27,408 bases of DNA from JBFHES01 sp041584015. Its GTDB lineage: Bacteria > Bacteroidota > Bacteroidia > Bacteroidales > M50B96. The DNA lies in NCBI GenBank assembly GCA_041584015.1, contig JBFHES010000030.1, positions 1 through 27,408 of the forward strand, given 5' to 3'. The notes under the pieces are model-generated. The model ran no database searches, was not told the origin of the DNA, and was given only the letters and a program-made list of their open reading frames with translations. A program made the position numbers and the translations under genes. Shown here piece by piece: positions 7,509-14,817 of this stretch; position 1 is the stretch's first letter; each line of letters opens with the position of its first letter.

Positions 7509-8624
7509 ATGAATAGCATCAACAGAAATAATTACGAATTGTATTTCATCGATTTTATCGATGGTGCTTTAGCTCCTGACATAAAATTGGAGTTAGATGA
7601 ATTCTTGCTTAAAAACCCTGATCTTAAACTCGAACTCGATCTGATGATGGACAGTGATGTTGCGTTGCTTCCTGATGTGAACCTTACCATGGATAAAGCC
7701 GGTTTAAAAAAAACGGAATCTATTGGTTCGGATAATGCTGAGGTATTCAATCAGCAATGCATTGCACGATTGGAAGGAGATCTAACACTTCTTGAGCAAT
7801 CCGATTTTGATAAGTATATTAAAGTAAACAATGACAAAGCTTCAACTTATGCATTGTTTGCTAAAACTAAGTTGGTTCCTGATGCTAATATTTTGTTTGC
7901 CAATAAGAGCACAATTAAGCGTTTAGCTATTATATCAATTACTCATGCTCAATTTAGTAATATAAGAGCTATTGCTGCTGCGTTGATAGTAATGCTGTTT
8001 TCTTATGCTCTTTTTACAAATTTCACAGAAGGCAATAAGGTGCATTTTAGTCTGAGTGATGATCATACTTCTGTTCGTACTGTAAATACAACAAGCGAAA
8101 AGCTTTACGCCCACGATGTGCGTTTGCATTCGCCTCTCAATAAAAATCATGAAATAAGTGTACAGCAGACAGGTAGCAATATTCTTCCTAAAATAATTCC
8201 TGTTTACGAGAGAACTGATGTAGTGCCTAACAAATTAATGGCGCTCACAAATACAACAGTAAAAGGCGGGCAGTTTATCGAAGATCAAATTAATATGAAT
8301 GCAATTCAATATAAGTTTGAAAGCAACCCAGAACCGGCTGTATTGTTAGAAAACAACGAAAACTCAAACTCCACGGCTCCATTAACAGTGGCCGAATATG
8401 CAACCACCGTTTTTAAGAAACAAGTGCTAAATCAAGCTGACGAGCAAATAAATCCAAAGAGTATTAAGTTGTCAGAAATAGCCGATGCAGGATTAAAAGG
8501 TATCTCAACATTGACCGACAATAAAGTTATTTTCAAAAAAGATGTGTCGGAGGATGGTAGATTATTGGCCTTTGCTTTCGACGCTGGATTCCTTGGTTTC
8601 TCAAGGACTTCAGGGAAAAAATAA
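7509..8624 (+). CDS. Probable membrane anti-sigma factor
   Basis: This 371-residue protein follows the ECF sigma gene with a six-base gap. Its N-terminus (about 9-45, YELYFIDFIDGALAPD followed by an acidic LELDEFLLKNPDLK) matches the cytoplasmic start of many Bacteroidota anti-sigma factors. No zinc-binding HxxxCxxC motif is present. One membrane segment is predicted at about 153-172 (RAIAAALIVMLFSYALF), leaving about 200 residues outside the cytoplasmic membrane. That part has no recognisable domain; it is rich in Asn, Thr and Lys and looks largely low in structure. The expected mode of action is to hold the sigma factor at the membrane until the outer part senses stress or is cleaved. The pairing rests on gene order, the N-terminal pattern and topology. 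The family assignment is good but the signal is unknown. Confidence 0.75.
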   Translation: MNSINRNNYELYFIDFIDGALAPDIKLELDEFLLKNPDLKLELDLMMDSDVALLPDVNLTMDKAGLKKTESIGSDNAEVFNQQCIARLEGDLTLLEQSDFDKYIKVNNDKASTYALFAKTKLVPDANILFANKSTIKRLAIISITHAQFSNIRAIAAALIVMLFSYALFTNFTEGNKVHFSLSDDHTSVRTVNTTSEKLYAHDVRLHSPLNKNHEISVQQTGSNILPKIIPVYERTDVVPNKLMALTNTTVKGGQFIEDQINMNAIQYKFESNPEPAVLLENNENSNSTAPLTVAEYATTVFKKQVLNQADEQINPKSIKLSEIADAGLKGISTLTDNKVIFKKDVSEDGRLLAFAFDAGFLGFSRTSGKK

Positions 8625-8677
8625 ATACAATATCATGCATTTTAGTCAAATACTAAGCAAAGAAAAAATGTATTTAT

Positions 8678-8700
8678 AGTACTTTGTTTTGCATAGTACT
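8678..8700. repeat. Paired AGTACT sites flanking the -33 element
   Basis: AGTACT occurs at 8678-8683 and 8695-8700, each itself palindromic, with 17 bases between centres. They bracket the TTTG -33 element of the operon that encodes a PadR repressor. That spacing (about 1.6 helical turns) and position fit an operator for autoregulation. The known PadR consensus (ATGT-N8-ACAT) is not what is seen, so the link is a hypothesis. Confidence 0.4.
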
Positions 8701-8720
8701 AAAATTATTACATATCTTTG
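8688..8720 (+). promoter_or_regulatory. Bacteroidota housekeeping promoter (TTTG-N21-TATCTTTG)
   Basis: A TTTG at 8688-8691 and a TATCTTTG at 8713-8720 match the -33 and TAnnTTTG -7 elements of Bacteroidota primary-sigma promoters, with a 21-base spacer within the accepted range. Transcription should begin near 8727. That argues for the ATG at 8765 rather than the one at 8735, which would leave almost no leader. Confidence 0.7.
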
Positions 8721-8764
8721 CATAAGATTATTGTATGTTAAAGAAGGTACTAAAAAATCTAATC

Positions 8765-9112
8765 ATGAAAAAACACATTAACCCACTAAGTGCATTTATT
8801 ATTAACCTCGTTGCACTTATCATGTTTTCTCTGGTAATTGAAACTGCTTTTGCAGGCGTTAAAGAAGTTGAGTTGAGTGCAGATGCCTCAATTCAACTTG
8901 TTGGCGAAAATGACGAACCAGAGCTAAATCTTGAAGAATGGATGTTGGACTTAAACTATCTGAATCAATTGGAACCGCAAGTTATTTCAATTCCACAGGT
9001 GATCATTAAGCAGCGTCGAGGATTTACCATGGGGCATTTACCCATAGGAGGTAGTATACCTTATGGATCTGAGCCAACCGATTCGCTAGAGTTAAATAGG
9101 GAGGAAGAATAA
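8765..9112 (+). CDS. Small acidic exported protein of unknown function
   Basis: I do not recognise this 115-residue protein. From the ATG at 8765 it has a signal peptide or single N-terminal membrane segment (MKKHINP, then a hydrophobic stretch to ETAFAG near 31). The in-frame ATG at 8735 adds ten residues but would sit only about eight bases from the predicted transcript start. The mature part is acidic and contains LNLEEWMLDLNYLN near 47-60, then QVISIPQVIIKQRRG and a Gly/Pro-rich stretch; it ends in NREEE. It has one Trp and no Cys. Its stop overlaps the start of the PadR gene as TAATG, so translation of the two is coupled. It heads a three-gene operon with PadR and PspC-domain genes, which suggests a role in sensing or tuning an envelope response. 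This is inference from position only. Confidence 0.7.
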   Translation: MKKHINPLSAFIINLVALIMFSLVIETAFAGVKEVELSADASIQLVGENDEPELNLEEWMLDLNYLNQLEPQVISIPQVIIKQRRGFTMGHLPIGGSIPYGSEPTDSLELNREEE

Positions 9113-9441
9113 TGAAAATTGAAAATGCTAAAGCACAAATGCGGAAAGGAATTCTGGAGTACTGCATTCTCTCCATCCTATCGGAGAAAGATTCCTATGC
9201 CTCCGACATTATTGCTAGGTTAAAAGAAAGCCGGCTAATAGTAGTTGAAGGAACATTGTATCCGCTACTAACCCGATTGAAAAATGCCGGACTGCTCGGT
9301 TACCGTTGGGAAGAATCTACCCAGGGGCCACCTAGAAAATATTATGAACTAACCGATGCAGGTAAAGACTCCTTGAGTGAATTGCACACCTCCTGGTTAG
9401 ATTTAGTTGATGCAGTAAATACCTTAAACAAAAATCTCTAA
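9112..9441 (+). CDS. PadR-family transcriptional regulator
   Basis: This 109-residue cytoplasmic protein is a compact PadR winged-helix regulator. The DNA-binding part covers about 12-85: KGILEYCILSILSEKDSYASDI, then the recognition region VVEGTLYPLLTRLKNAGLL (about 45-62) and the wing GPPRKYYELTDAGK (72-85). The short C-terminal helix (about 86-109) would mediate dimerisation, as in the small PadR subgroup. The start codon overlaps the upstream stop (TAATG). The next gene, for a PspC-domain protein, begins 11 bases downstream. PadR next to a PspC-domain gene is a recurring arrangement in Bacteroidota, and the regulator probably represses its own operon. The paired AGTACT sites around the operon promoter are candidate binding sites. 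The ligand is unknown. Confidence 0.92.
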   Translation: MKIENAKAQMRKGILEYCILSILSEKDSYASDIIARLKESRLIVVEGTLYPLLTRLKNAGLLGYRWEESTQGPPRKYYELTDAGKDSLSELHTSWLDLVDAVNTLNKNL

Positions 9442-9452
9442 GATTTTCAATC

Positions 9453-11033
9453 ATGAAAAAAACATTTACAATAAATATTAGTGGTATCGTATTTCATATT
9501 GATGAGGATGCCTATGAACAGTTGCAAACGTATTTGAATAAGATTCATAGACGATTTGAAGGAACAGAAGAAGGAAAGGAAATTCTTACCGATATTGAAA
9601 CACGAATAGCGGAACTTTTTACTGAGCGGATAACGAGTAGTAAGCAAGTGATTTGTGAGGATGATGTAAGCGAAATTATTGGAATAATGGGCGATCCTAC
9701 CGAGTTCGATGAAGAGGGAGAAGAGCCAGCTGAAGAACCTACTTATTCTCGCAGAAGAGAATGGAAAGTTGGCCGCAGATTATACCGCGATAATGATCAT
9801 CGTGTTTTGGGTGGTGTATGTTCCGGTATTGGGGCCTATTTCGATATTGATCCGGTAATTATTCGAGTAATATTTATACTCTTGCTACTGGTGCCTGGTT
9901 TCATCCTTATTTACTTTGTTTTATGGATTGTAATTCCACAGGCGCTAACAACTGCTCAAAAACTAGAGATGCGTGGCGAAAGGGTGAATATTTCAAACAT
10001 TGAAAAAACCATAACCGAGGAGTTTACCGAAGTAAAAAATAACTTCAGGAATTTTAGTAGAAGTAGGCAATACGAGCAAACCAAAGACTCGGTACATTCA
10101 ATTTTTCAGGTGTTCGGAACAATCATTACCGGGTTTGTAAAAGTAGTTCTTGGCATAGTTGGAGTGGCGTTTATTTTGGCGGGAATTTTAATTCTTGTGG
10201 TAATGTTAGGCTCTTTCTTTACCGATCAAAGCTTCTTCTGGCCACAGGAAGATTTCCAGGGATTGATTTCCACCGGATTGTTACTTTTCTCAGATATTGA
10301 GAACATCAGAATATTTTTAGTCGGTTTAGTAATTGTGATTGGGGTGCCAATTCTTGCCATTATTTATGGTGGATTCAAACTTATTTTTAGGTTTGATGCA
10401 AACGATAAAGCGGTTGGTGGTATTGGATTCATTGTGTGGGTAATTGGTTTAATCATCGCTGTTGGATCAGTTTTTCTGGTAGCCTCAGAAATGCGAGCAT
10501 CCGAGCGTGTGGTGAATGAGGAAGTGTTGCGTACAGTTGATGGCGATATGTTATTTGTTAGTGCAAAACCCGATACACTAAATTATCGCTATAATAATTA
10601 CTACAATCTATTTGATTTTGATGAGGTGAAGATTCTACCCTATGATGAGCAGAATGTTGTTTTCATCACTCCTAAATTTTCAATTAAAAAAAGTAAAGAC
10701 AATCGAATTCATGTGTATGAACGCAGAGATGCCAGAGGTGAGAACCGCAGAGATGCATATGACAATGCCCAGTTGATTGAGTACGATTGGGTGCAGAATG
10801 ATTCTTTGATTATTGTTGATAGATACTACACCTTAGGCGAAAATGCTAAATGGCGTGGTCAGGAATATAAAATCACCATTGAGCTACCCGTCGGAAAATC
10901 AATCTTGCTTGACGAAAGTATGAGCGAAATCCTGTGGGAGTCTTATTATATCGATAACAGAATTTGGCCTGGTAATTTGGTAGATAATGTTTATACCATG
11001 ACCGATGATGGGCTGGAGGCCAAAGAAGAATAA
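9453..11033 (+). CDS. PspC-domain inner-membrane protein
   Basis: This 526-residue protein starts with a cytoplasmic N-terminal region (about 1-90) rich in acidic residues (FHIDEDAYEQLQTYLNKI, then ILTDIETRIAELFTERI), typical of the larger Bacteroidota PspC proteins. A basic linker leads to the PspC domain at about 107-165: RLYRDNDHRVLGGVCSGIGAYFDIDP and then a hydrophobic segment. Further membrane segments lie near 232-254, 284-311 and 322-344. The last ~180 residues are outside the membrane and rich in Asp and Tyr. PspC is part of the phage-shock/envelope-stress response in proteobacteria, but in this phylum the partners (PspA, PspF) are usually missing and none is seen here. The gene ends the small-protein/PadR operon and is followed by a strong terminator. 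Its precise job is unknown. Confidence 0.88.
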   Translation: MKKTFTINISGIVFHIDEDAYEQLQTYLNKIHRRFEGTEEGKEILTDIETRIAELFTERITSSKQVICEDDVSEIIGIMGDPTEFDEEGEEPAEEPTYSRRREWKVGRRLYRDNDHRVLGGVCSGIGAYFDIDPVIIRVIFILLLLVPGFILIYFVLWIVIPQALTTAQKLEMRGERVNISNIEKTITEEFTEVKNNFRNFSRSRQYEQTKDSVHSIFQVFGTIITGFVKVVLGIVGVAFILAGILILVVMLGSFFTDQSFFWPQEDFQGLISTGLLLFSDIENIRIFLVGLVIVIGVPILAIIYGGFKLIFRFDANDKAVGGIGFIVWVIGLIIAVGSVFLVASEMRASERVVNEEVLRTVDGDMLFVSAKPDTLNYRYNNYYNLFDFDEVKILPYDEQNVVFITPKFSIKKSKDNRIHVYERRDARGENRRDAYDNAQLIEYDWVQNDSLIIVDRYYTLGENAKWRGQEYKITIELPVGKSILLDESMSEILWESYYIDNRIWPGNLVDNVYTMTDDGLEAKEE

Positions 11034-11052
11034 ACACAATTTATTGCTTAAG

Positions 11053-11082
11053 AAAAGAGACGGCCAATAGCCGTCTCTTTTT
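11053..11082. terminator. Bidirectional intrinsic terminator
   Basis: A 12-base perfect stem (AAAAGAGACGGC at 11053-11064 and its complement at 11070-11081) closes a five-base loop and ends in a T-run on the plus strand; the A-run on the other side gives a T-run on the minus strand. It lies between the convergent PspC-domain gene and the barrel-like gene and can serve both. Confidence 0.9.
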
Positions 11083-11105
11083 GATTTTATCAGATGGGTT
11101 AATTT

Positions 11106-11804
11106 TTAAAATCCAATTTCAATACCAATTTGGTAGGGTTCAAATACTGGTGTGTATTTCATTATTTCGCTCATTCGGTAATCAAAGGTCAATGCCAGTT
11201 TGTTAGAACCTATTCTGGCAAAAACTCCCCAGTAATCGTTTTGTACCGATGCAATTCCTTTTTCCTTCACCTTAACTTTTGATGCAGAACCATCGCCCGG
11301 CGTATAGGTGTATATGTTTCGGGTACTGTAGATGTAGTTAGCGGAAACACCCAAGTCTAGATATTTGCCAAGAAAGTTTCCGCGGCGGTCGAAATTTATG
11401 CGTTGATACACGCTACCACCTACGGTCATGAATCGAATTACCTGACTGTCCCATTCTTCAATAAGCAAAGCATCGCTCCACTTATAAGTATATTGTTCTT
11501 CTTTTAGCCTGTAGCTTAATCGGCCAACATTGGCTTCCGCTCCAAGCGCATAAAAATTACAAACCTTAAACTTATAGCGATATCCGAATTTCATATTTGA
11601 TGAAACGAAGTTGTTGTAGACTTTGCTTCCATCAAATTCTGGCAGTACTCCAATACCAATAAAAAAGTGTCCGTAATGTCGTAGGTTTGCGCCCCATGTT
11701 CCCTGGTCTAAACTTTCAGGAACTTCTTTTTCCAGTAGCTTTGTTTGTGCATTCGCAGAAAAAACGAAAGGCAGAAATAAAGCGATTAATAATAATTTTT
11801 TCAT
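11106..11804 (-). CDS. Probable outer-membrane beta-barrel protein of unknown function
   Basis: This 232-residue protein has a signal peptide (MKKLLLIALFLPFVFSANAQ) and a mature part made of alternating hydrophobic/polar stretches rich in Tyr, Phe and Gly. Examples are YGHFFIGIGVLP near 44-55, MKFGYRYKFKVCNFYALGAE near 71-90 and KLALTFDYRM further on. It ends in a C-terminal Phe after IGIEIGF. These are features of a small outer-membrane barrel, and the length suits about eight to ten strands. I cannot assign it to a named family. It starts 12 bases after the stop of the protease gene and is almost certainly co-transcribed with it. A functional link, such as anchoring or export of the protease, is possible but unproven. 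Confidence 0.65.
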   Translation of the reverse strand: MKKLLLIALFLPFVFSANAQTKLLEKEVPESLDQGTWGANLRHYGHFFIGIGVLPEFDGSKVYNNFVSSNMKFGYRYKFKVCNFYALGAEANVGRLSYRLKEEQYTYKWSDALLIEEWDSQVIRFMTVGGSVYQRINFDRRGNFLGKYLDLGVSANYIYSTRNIYTYTPGDGSASKVKVKEKGIASVQNDYWGVFARIGSNKLALTFDYRMSEIMKYTPVFEPYQIGIEIGF

Positions 11805-11816
11805 GATTTATTAAGG

Positions 11817-13373
11817 TTAAAATTTGTATTCAATTGTGTTTCCATCATAATGAACCCGTAGAATCTGGCCTTCAGAAAAGTCGGATTTTTTAAACTTAAA
11901 AGCTTCTTTTTGGTATACTTCAATTACTGCATATTTATCCAGATAGCCTTTGTTGTTTTCAATATGATAGTATAAATAATTATGCTCCGGGTTTATCTTA
12001 GTATCCAATACAACCGCAACAATCTCGTCTTCTCGTACATCAAGTCGGAAGGTCTCTTGAGCCTCTTTTTCAGTTGGCAGAAAGAATGAGGCCTGAGGAA
12101 TACCATACCCATGCGCATAATCAAAGTAAGGATAAAGGTTTGCTGATTGTTCAATTTTATGGAATAACTCCATCGTTTTTAAATCAGGATTGAGCTGTAG
12201 CGCACAAGCTGCAAATCCAGAAACCAAAGGACATGAAAATGAAGTGCCCTGGGTTTTGGTGAGGCCTTTAGAGCCTGCTGCTTTTACATGGCCAAATGCA
12301 GTTACGTTGGGTTTTAATCTTTTGTCTGAGGTTGGTCCAAAAGAACTAAAGCTGGTATGGTAGTATGTTTTGTCGTTAACAGCACCAATTGATAAAACGC
12401 TGTCGGCATCAGCTGGTGCACCCATATATTCCCAGTTTCCGGCACCTTCGTTACCCATCGAATTTACAACCAGTATGCCTTTTGATGCCGCCATGTTTGC
12501 AGCTCTGGTAACATAAGAAGTTTTGCCATCCATATCTTTTGTAAAGTAGCGGTGATGTGTATATCCCAGCGAAGAACTAATAATGTCTGCACCATTTTTA
12601 TCAGCCCATTCGGCAGCAGCCAGCCAAAACTTTTCTTCAGCAAAAGGTTCACGTTTAGTGTATTCTGTTCTGGCTAATAATACTTCAACATCAGATGCCA
12701 GACCAATTTTCTTTCCATTGTAAATACCACAAATACATGAAAGGGTTGCACGTCCATGTGTTCCATAGTCATAAACAAAATCATCTTTCTTGATAAAATC
12801 GTAGGTGTTTATGATTCTATTATTGGCACGTAAGTGATCAAAAGCTGCATGCTGATCTACCAGTTTAAAGCCATTGTCGAGAACCGCAACACGAACGCCT
12901 TTGCCGGTAACTTCATTCTTTGTAAATAAATCACCCCCCATTGAGGTAAGCTGTTCTTTAAGTAAAATGTCTGTTACTTCGGTGGTAATGGTATCTTCAA
13001 AATTAGCAACGCGTCCTTCGCTTGCATACATTAATTCAACACGATCAACAAAAGGTAAAAGCGTTACATGTTTAATTTGATCGTCAGAGGCAAAAACAGA
13101 AACAGCATTAAACCAGCGGCTTACAATTTCGGTTTGCTCTACCAGGTGAGCAACTTCCGATAAATAATTGTCGTTCACCGGAAAATCCGAAATGTGATGT
13201 AAATCAATGTTGTTTTTAATTCTGCGGTCAATGGCCTTTGCATCGAAGTAGGTGTACGGGTTAAATTCAACATTTGCCTTGTCAGTAAAAAACACCCAGT
13301 ATTCTTGCTGGCCATAGGTGCTTGTAAAGCAAATGGTGGCCATTAAAAGAATGAATAGATTTTTAATTTTCAT
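11817..13373 (-). CDS. Subtilisin-like (S8) secreted serine protease
   Basis: This 518-residue exported protease has a signal peptide (residues 1 to about 21, ending STYGQQ). A propeptide-like region (about 22-150) opens with EYWVFFTDKANVEF and is typical of Bacteroidota S8 peptidases. The catalytic triad is complete: Asp166 in VAVLDNGF, His206 in YGTHGRAT and Ser378 in GTSFSCPLVSG, with oxyanion Asn308 in NSMGNEG. After the catalytic domain comes a domain of about 85 residues (about 434-518) ending IEYKF. Many close relatives end in a T9SS sorting domain. Here the usual PNP motif and the C-terminal VK/KR ending are missing, so it may stay in the periplasm or use another route. It is followed after 12 bases by a barrel-like gene in the same operon. 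The substrate is unknown. Confidence 0.93.
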   Translation of the reverse strand: MKIKNLFILLMATICFTSTYGQQEYWVFFTDKANVEFNPYTYFDAKAIDRRIKNNIDLHHISDFPVNDNYLSEVAHLVEQTEIVSRWFNAVSVFASDDQIKHVTLLPFVDRVELMYASEGRVANFEDTITTEVTDILLKEQLTSMGGDLFTKNEVTGKGVRVAVLDNGFKLVDQHAAFDHLRANNRIINTYDFIKKDDFVYDYGTHGRATLSCICGIYNGKKIGLASDVEVLLARTEYTKREPFAEEKFWLAAAEWADKNGADIISSSLGYTHHRYFTKDMDGKTSYVTRAANMAASKGILVVNSMGNEGAGNWEYMGAPADADSVLSIGAVNDKTYYHTSFSSFGPTSDKRLKPNVTAFGHVKAAGSKGLTKTQGTSFSCPLVSGFAACALQLNPDLKTMELFHKIEQSANLYPYFDYAHGYGIPQASFFLPTEKEAQETFRLDVREDEIVAVVLDTKINPEHNYLYYHIENNKGYLDKYAVIEVYQKEAFKFKKSDFSEGQILRVHYDGNTIEYKF

Positions 13374-13489
13374 TGGTACTATGTTTATAGGATTAGAAGT
13401 AATTTATAATTTGATAGATTTTATAACGATGTTTTGCCGATAATGTAACCTCACTTTTGTGGAGGATAATACTTAAATATTACGAAACA

Positions 13490-13497
13490 CAAATTTA
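13490..13497 (-). promoter_or_regulatory. Candidate -7 box for the protease operon
   Basis: Minus-strand TAAATTTG fits TAnnTTTG. It would give a leader of about 110 bases to the protease ATG at 13373. No clear -33 TTTG is seen at the right distance, so this is tentative. Confidence 0.3.
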
Positions 13498-13512
13498 TCA
13501 AAGAATAGTTAA

Positions 13513-13534
13513 AGAATCCTAATTTTAAGATTCT
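13513..13534. repeat. Imperfect palindrome in the divergent intergenic region
   Basis: AGAATC and GATTCT flank a TAA-TT-TTA core, making a 22-base palindrome with one mismatched position. It lies between the protease operon (minus) and the secreted-protein genes (plus), adjoining the candidate -7 box. It could be an operator for either side; chance is not excluded. Confidence 0.3.
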
Positions 13535-13643
13535 CGGCAATAAAAAATCCAACTGTTTGTTTAATTATTATATTTTTACACGCTGCGAAAGTAGGTATGT
13601 GCCTAAAGCGGAGGTATCTGGAGTTAAACTAATTAGATTTAAA

Positions 13644-14534
13644 ATGAATAAAACAAATACCCGGTTTATCAATCGAATGTTTTTAATTGCTGTGTTATTG
13701 CTTACTGTTACCGCAGTGGTGAATGCTCAAACAGCGCCAAAAATAGATTTAAAAATTACCGACTCGAAGGGAAACAAAGTGTGGACCTATAATAATTTAA
13801 CAACGCTGTATGTTACGGTTACTAGTTCTGCATTAAATACGAATGCTGCTGCCAAAGATAAAGTTCAGGTTATGGCCAAGTGTGAAATGGAGCCCAATGG
13901 TGAGCCGTTAACAGTTGTAGAAACAGGTGTGAATACTGGTATCTTTAAAGGAACATTAAAACTGAAAGAAGCGCCAATGCCATTTGCCAACAGTGGTTTT
14001 CTTGAAGTGGAAAAAGGAGCTAGAATTACAGTTTCATACCTTATTTCAAAAGATGATAAAGGAGTGCCGGAGACAGCCGAGGATGAAATTTATTTTAGAG
14101 GTCCAAAGTGGACTTTTACCAATACAGGCCAAAACCACATTGTTTTAATTCCTGATGTTGCAGAGATTACCATTGATGGTGAGCCAATTCAACCAGGTGA
14201 TTTTATTAGTGTGTACTACCATAAATATACTGGTGATACTACAATTTTAAAGAACTGCGGCGGAATGGGTCGGGATATTTCTCCGGCTGGCGTTCGATTT
14301 ACTGGCGAAACAATTGCCATTGCCGTTTGGGGATCGCAAGAAGCAAAGAACAATGGATTGGCCTATAACGAAGAAATGAAATGGAAAATCTGGAGAGCAG
14401 CCGATCGAAAAGAATACGATGCAGTTGCCAGTTATATACCCATTGTTGAAGGACAACCTTTTACACATCAGGGGAAATATGCCAAGGATGGTATTAGCGG
14501 ATTAACTGCCTTAAAAGTTTCAACCAAAAAATAA
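13644..14534 (+). CDS. Exported two-domain protein of unknown function
   Basis: I chose the ATG at 13644 because it gives 296 residues with a clean signal peptide (MNKTNTRFINRMFLIAVLL, ending VVNAQ near 29). The in-frame ATG at 13557 only adds 29 charged residues before it. Domain one (about 33-150) resembles the beta-sandwich modules of large surface proteins, with VVETGVNTGIFKGTL at 91-105 and then a block ending in RITVSYLI. Domain two (about 156-290) opens with WTFTNTGQNHIVLIP and contains a GDFISVYYHK stretch, CGGMGR near 205-210, AIAVWGS near 225-231 and KWKIWRA near 246-252. It is clearly related to the first domain of the next gene's product. No T9SS tail is visible, and the protein ends in VSTKK. 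It is probably periplasmic or surface-associated; the function is unknown. Confidence 0.8.
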   Translation: MNKTNTRFINRMFLIAVLLLTVTAVVNAQTAPKIDLKITDSKGNKVWTYNNLTTLYVTVTSSALNTNAAAKDKVQVMAKCEMEPNGEPLTVVETGVNTGIFKGTLKLKEAPMPFANSGFLEVEKGARITVSYLISKDDKGVPETAEDEIYFRGPKWTFTNTGQNHIVLIPDVAEITIDGEPIQPGDFISVYYHKYTGDTTILKNCGGMGRDISPAGVRFTGETIAIAVWGSQEAKNNGLAYNEEMKWKIWRAADRKEYDAVASYIPIVEGQPFTHQGKYAKDGISGLTALKVSTKK

Positions 14535-14559
14535 AGCGCAAAATAAAGCGTTATCAAAT

Positions 14560-14575
14560 TGTAGCTGATGCTACA
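14560..14575. repeat. Small hairpin TGTAGC-N4-GCTACA
   Basis: A perfect six-base stem with a TGAT loop lies 26 bases after the stop of the exported two-domain gene and 20 bases before a strong terminator. It may belong to the same 3' structure. No further role is apparent. Confidence 0.35.
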
Positions 14576-14594
14576 TGTCCGTTCAATTGTCACG

Positions 14595-14631
14595 AGCTTC
14601 CTGGTTTATTTAAAATCAGGAAGCTTTTTTT
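14595..14631 (+). terminator. Intrinsic terminator after the two-domain gene
   Basis: AGCTTCCTG (14595-14603) pairs with CAGGAAGCT (14617-14625) and is followed by a run of seven T. This ends transcription of the upstream gene. The rest of the gap up to 14817 holds only the next gene's promoter. Confidence 0.85.
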
Positions 14632-14791
14632 ATGGCAAAAATTAAAGAACAAATCCAAAGCTTGGCGGTTTGGTTGATGCACCTTGTTATGACACTGAAT
14701 GGCTGTTAAATAAGCTAGTGTTCAGGAAATTAAATTTTGGTTAAATTGAATGAATGTTTTATGGTTTAAATGTTTAGTTCAATTATCTTGC

Positions 14792-14799
14792 TACTTTTG
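14792..14799 (+). promoter_or_regulatory. Candidate -7 box for the T9SS Ig-repeat protein
   Basis: TACTTTTG fits TAnnTTTG and lies 18 bases before the ATG at 14818, implying a very short leader of about 12 bases. TTTA sequences lie upstream in place of a perfect TTTG -33 element, but at imperfect distances. Confidence 0.45.
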
Positions 14800-14817
14800 G
14801 ATAATTAATTTGCATCA

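Noticed and set aside
8735..8764. Upstream ATG for the small exported protein
   Set aside because: It lies only about eight bases after the predicted transcript start and adds ten residues before a clean signal peptide; the ATG at 8765 is preferred.
13557..13643. Upstream ATG for the exported two-domain protein
   Set aside because: The added 29 residues are charged and precede a typical signal peptide, so the start at 13644 is more likely.
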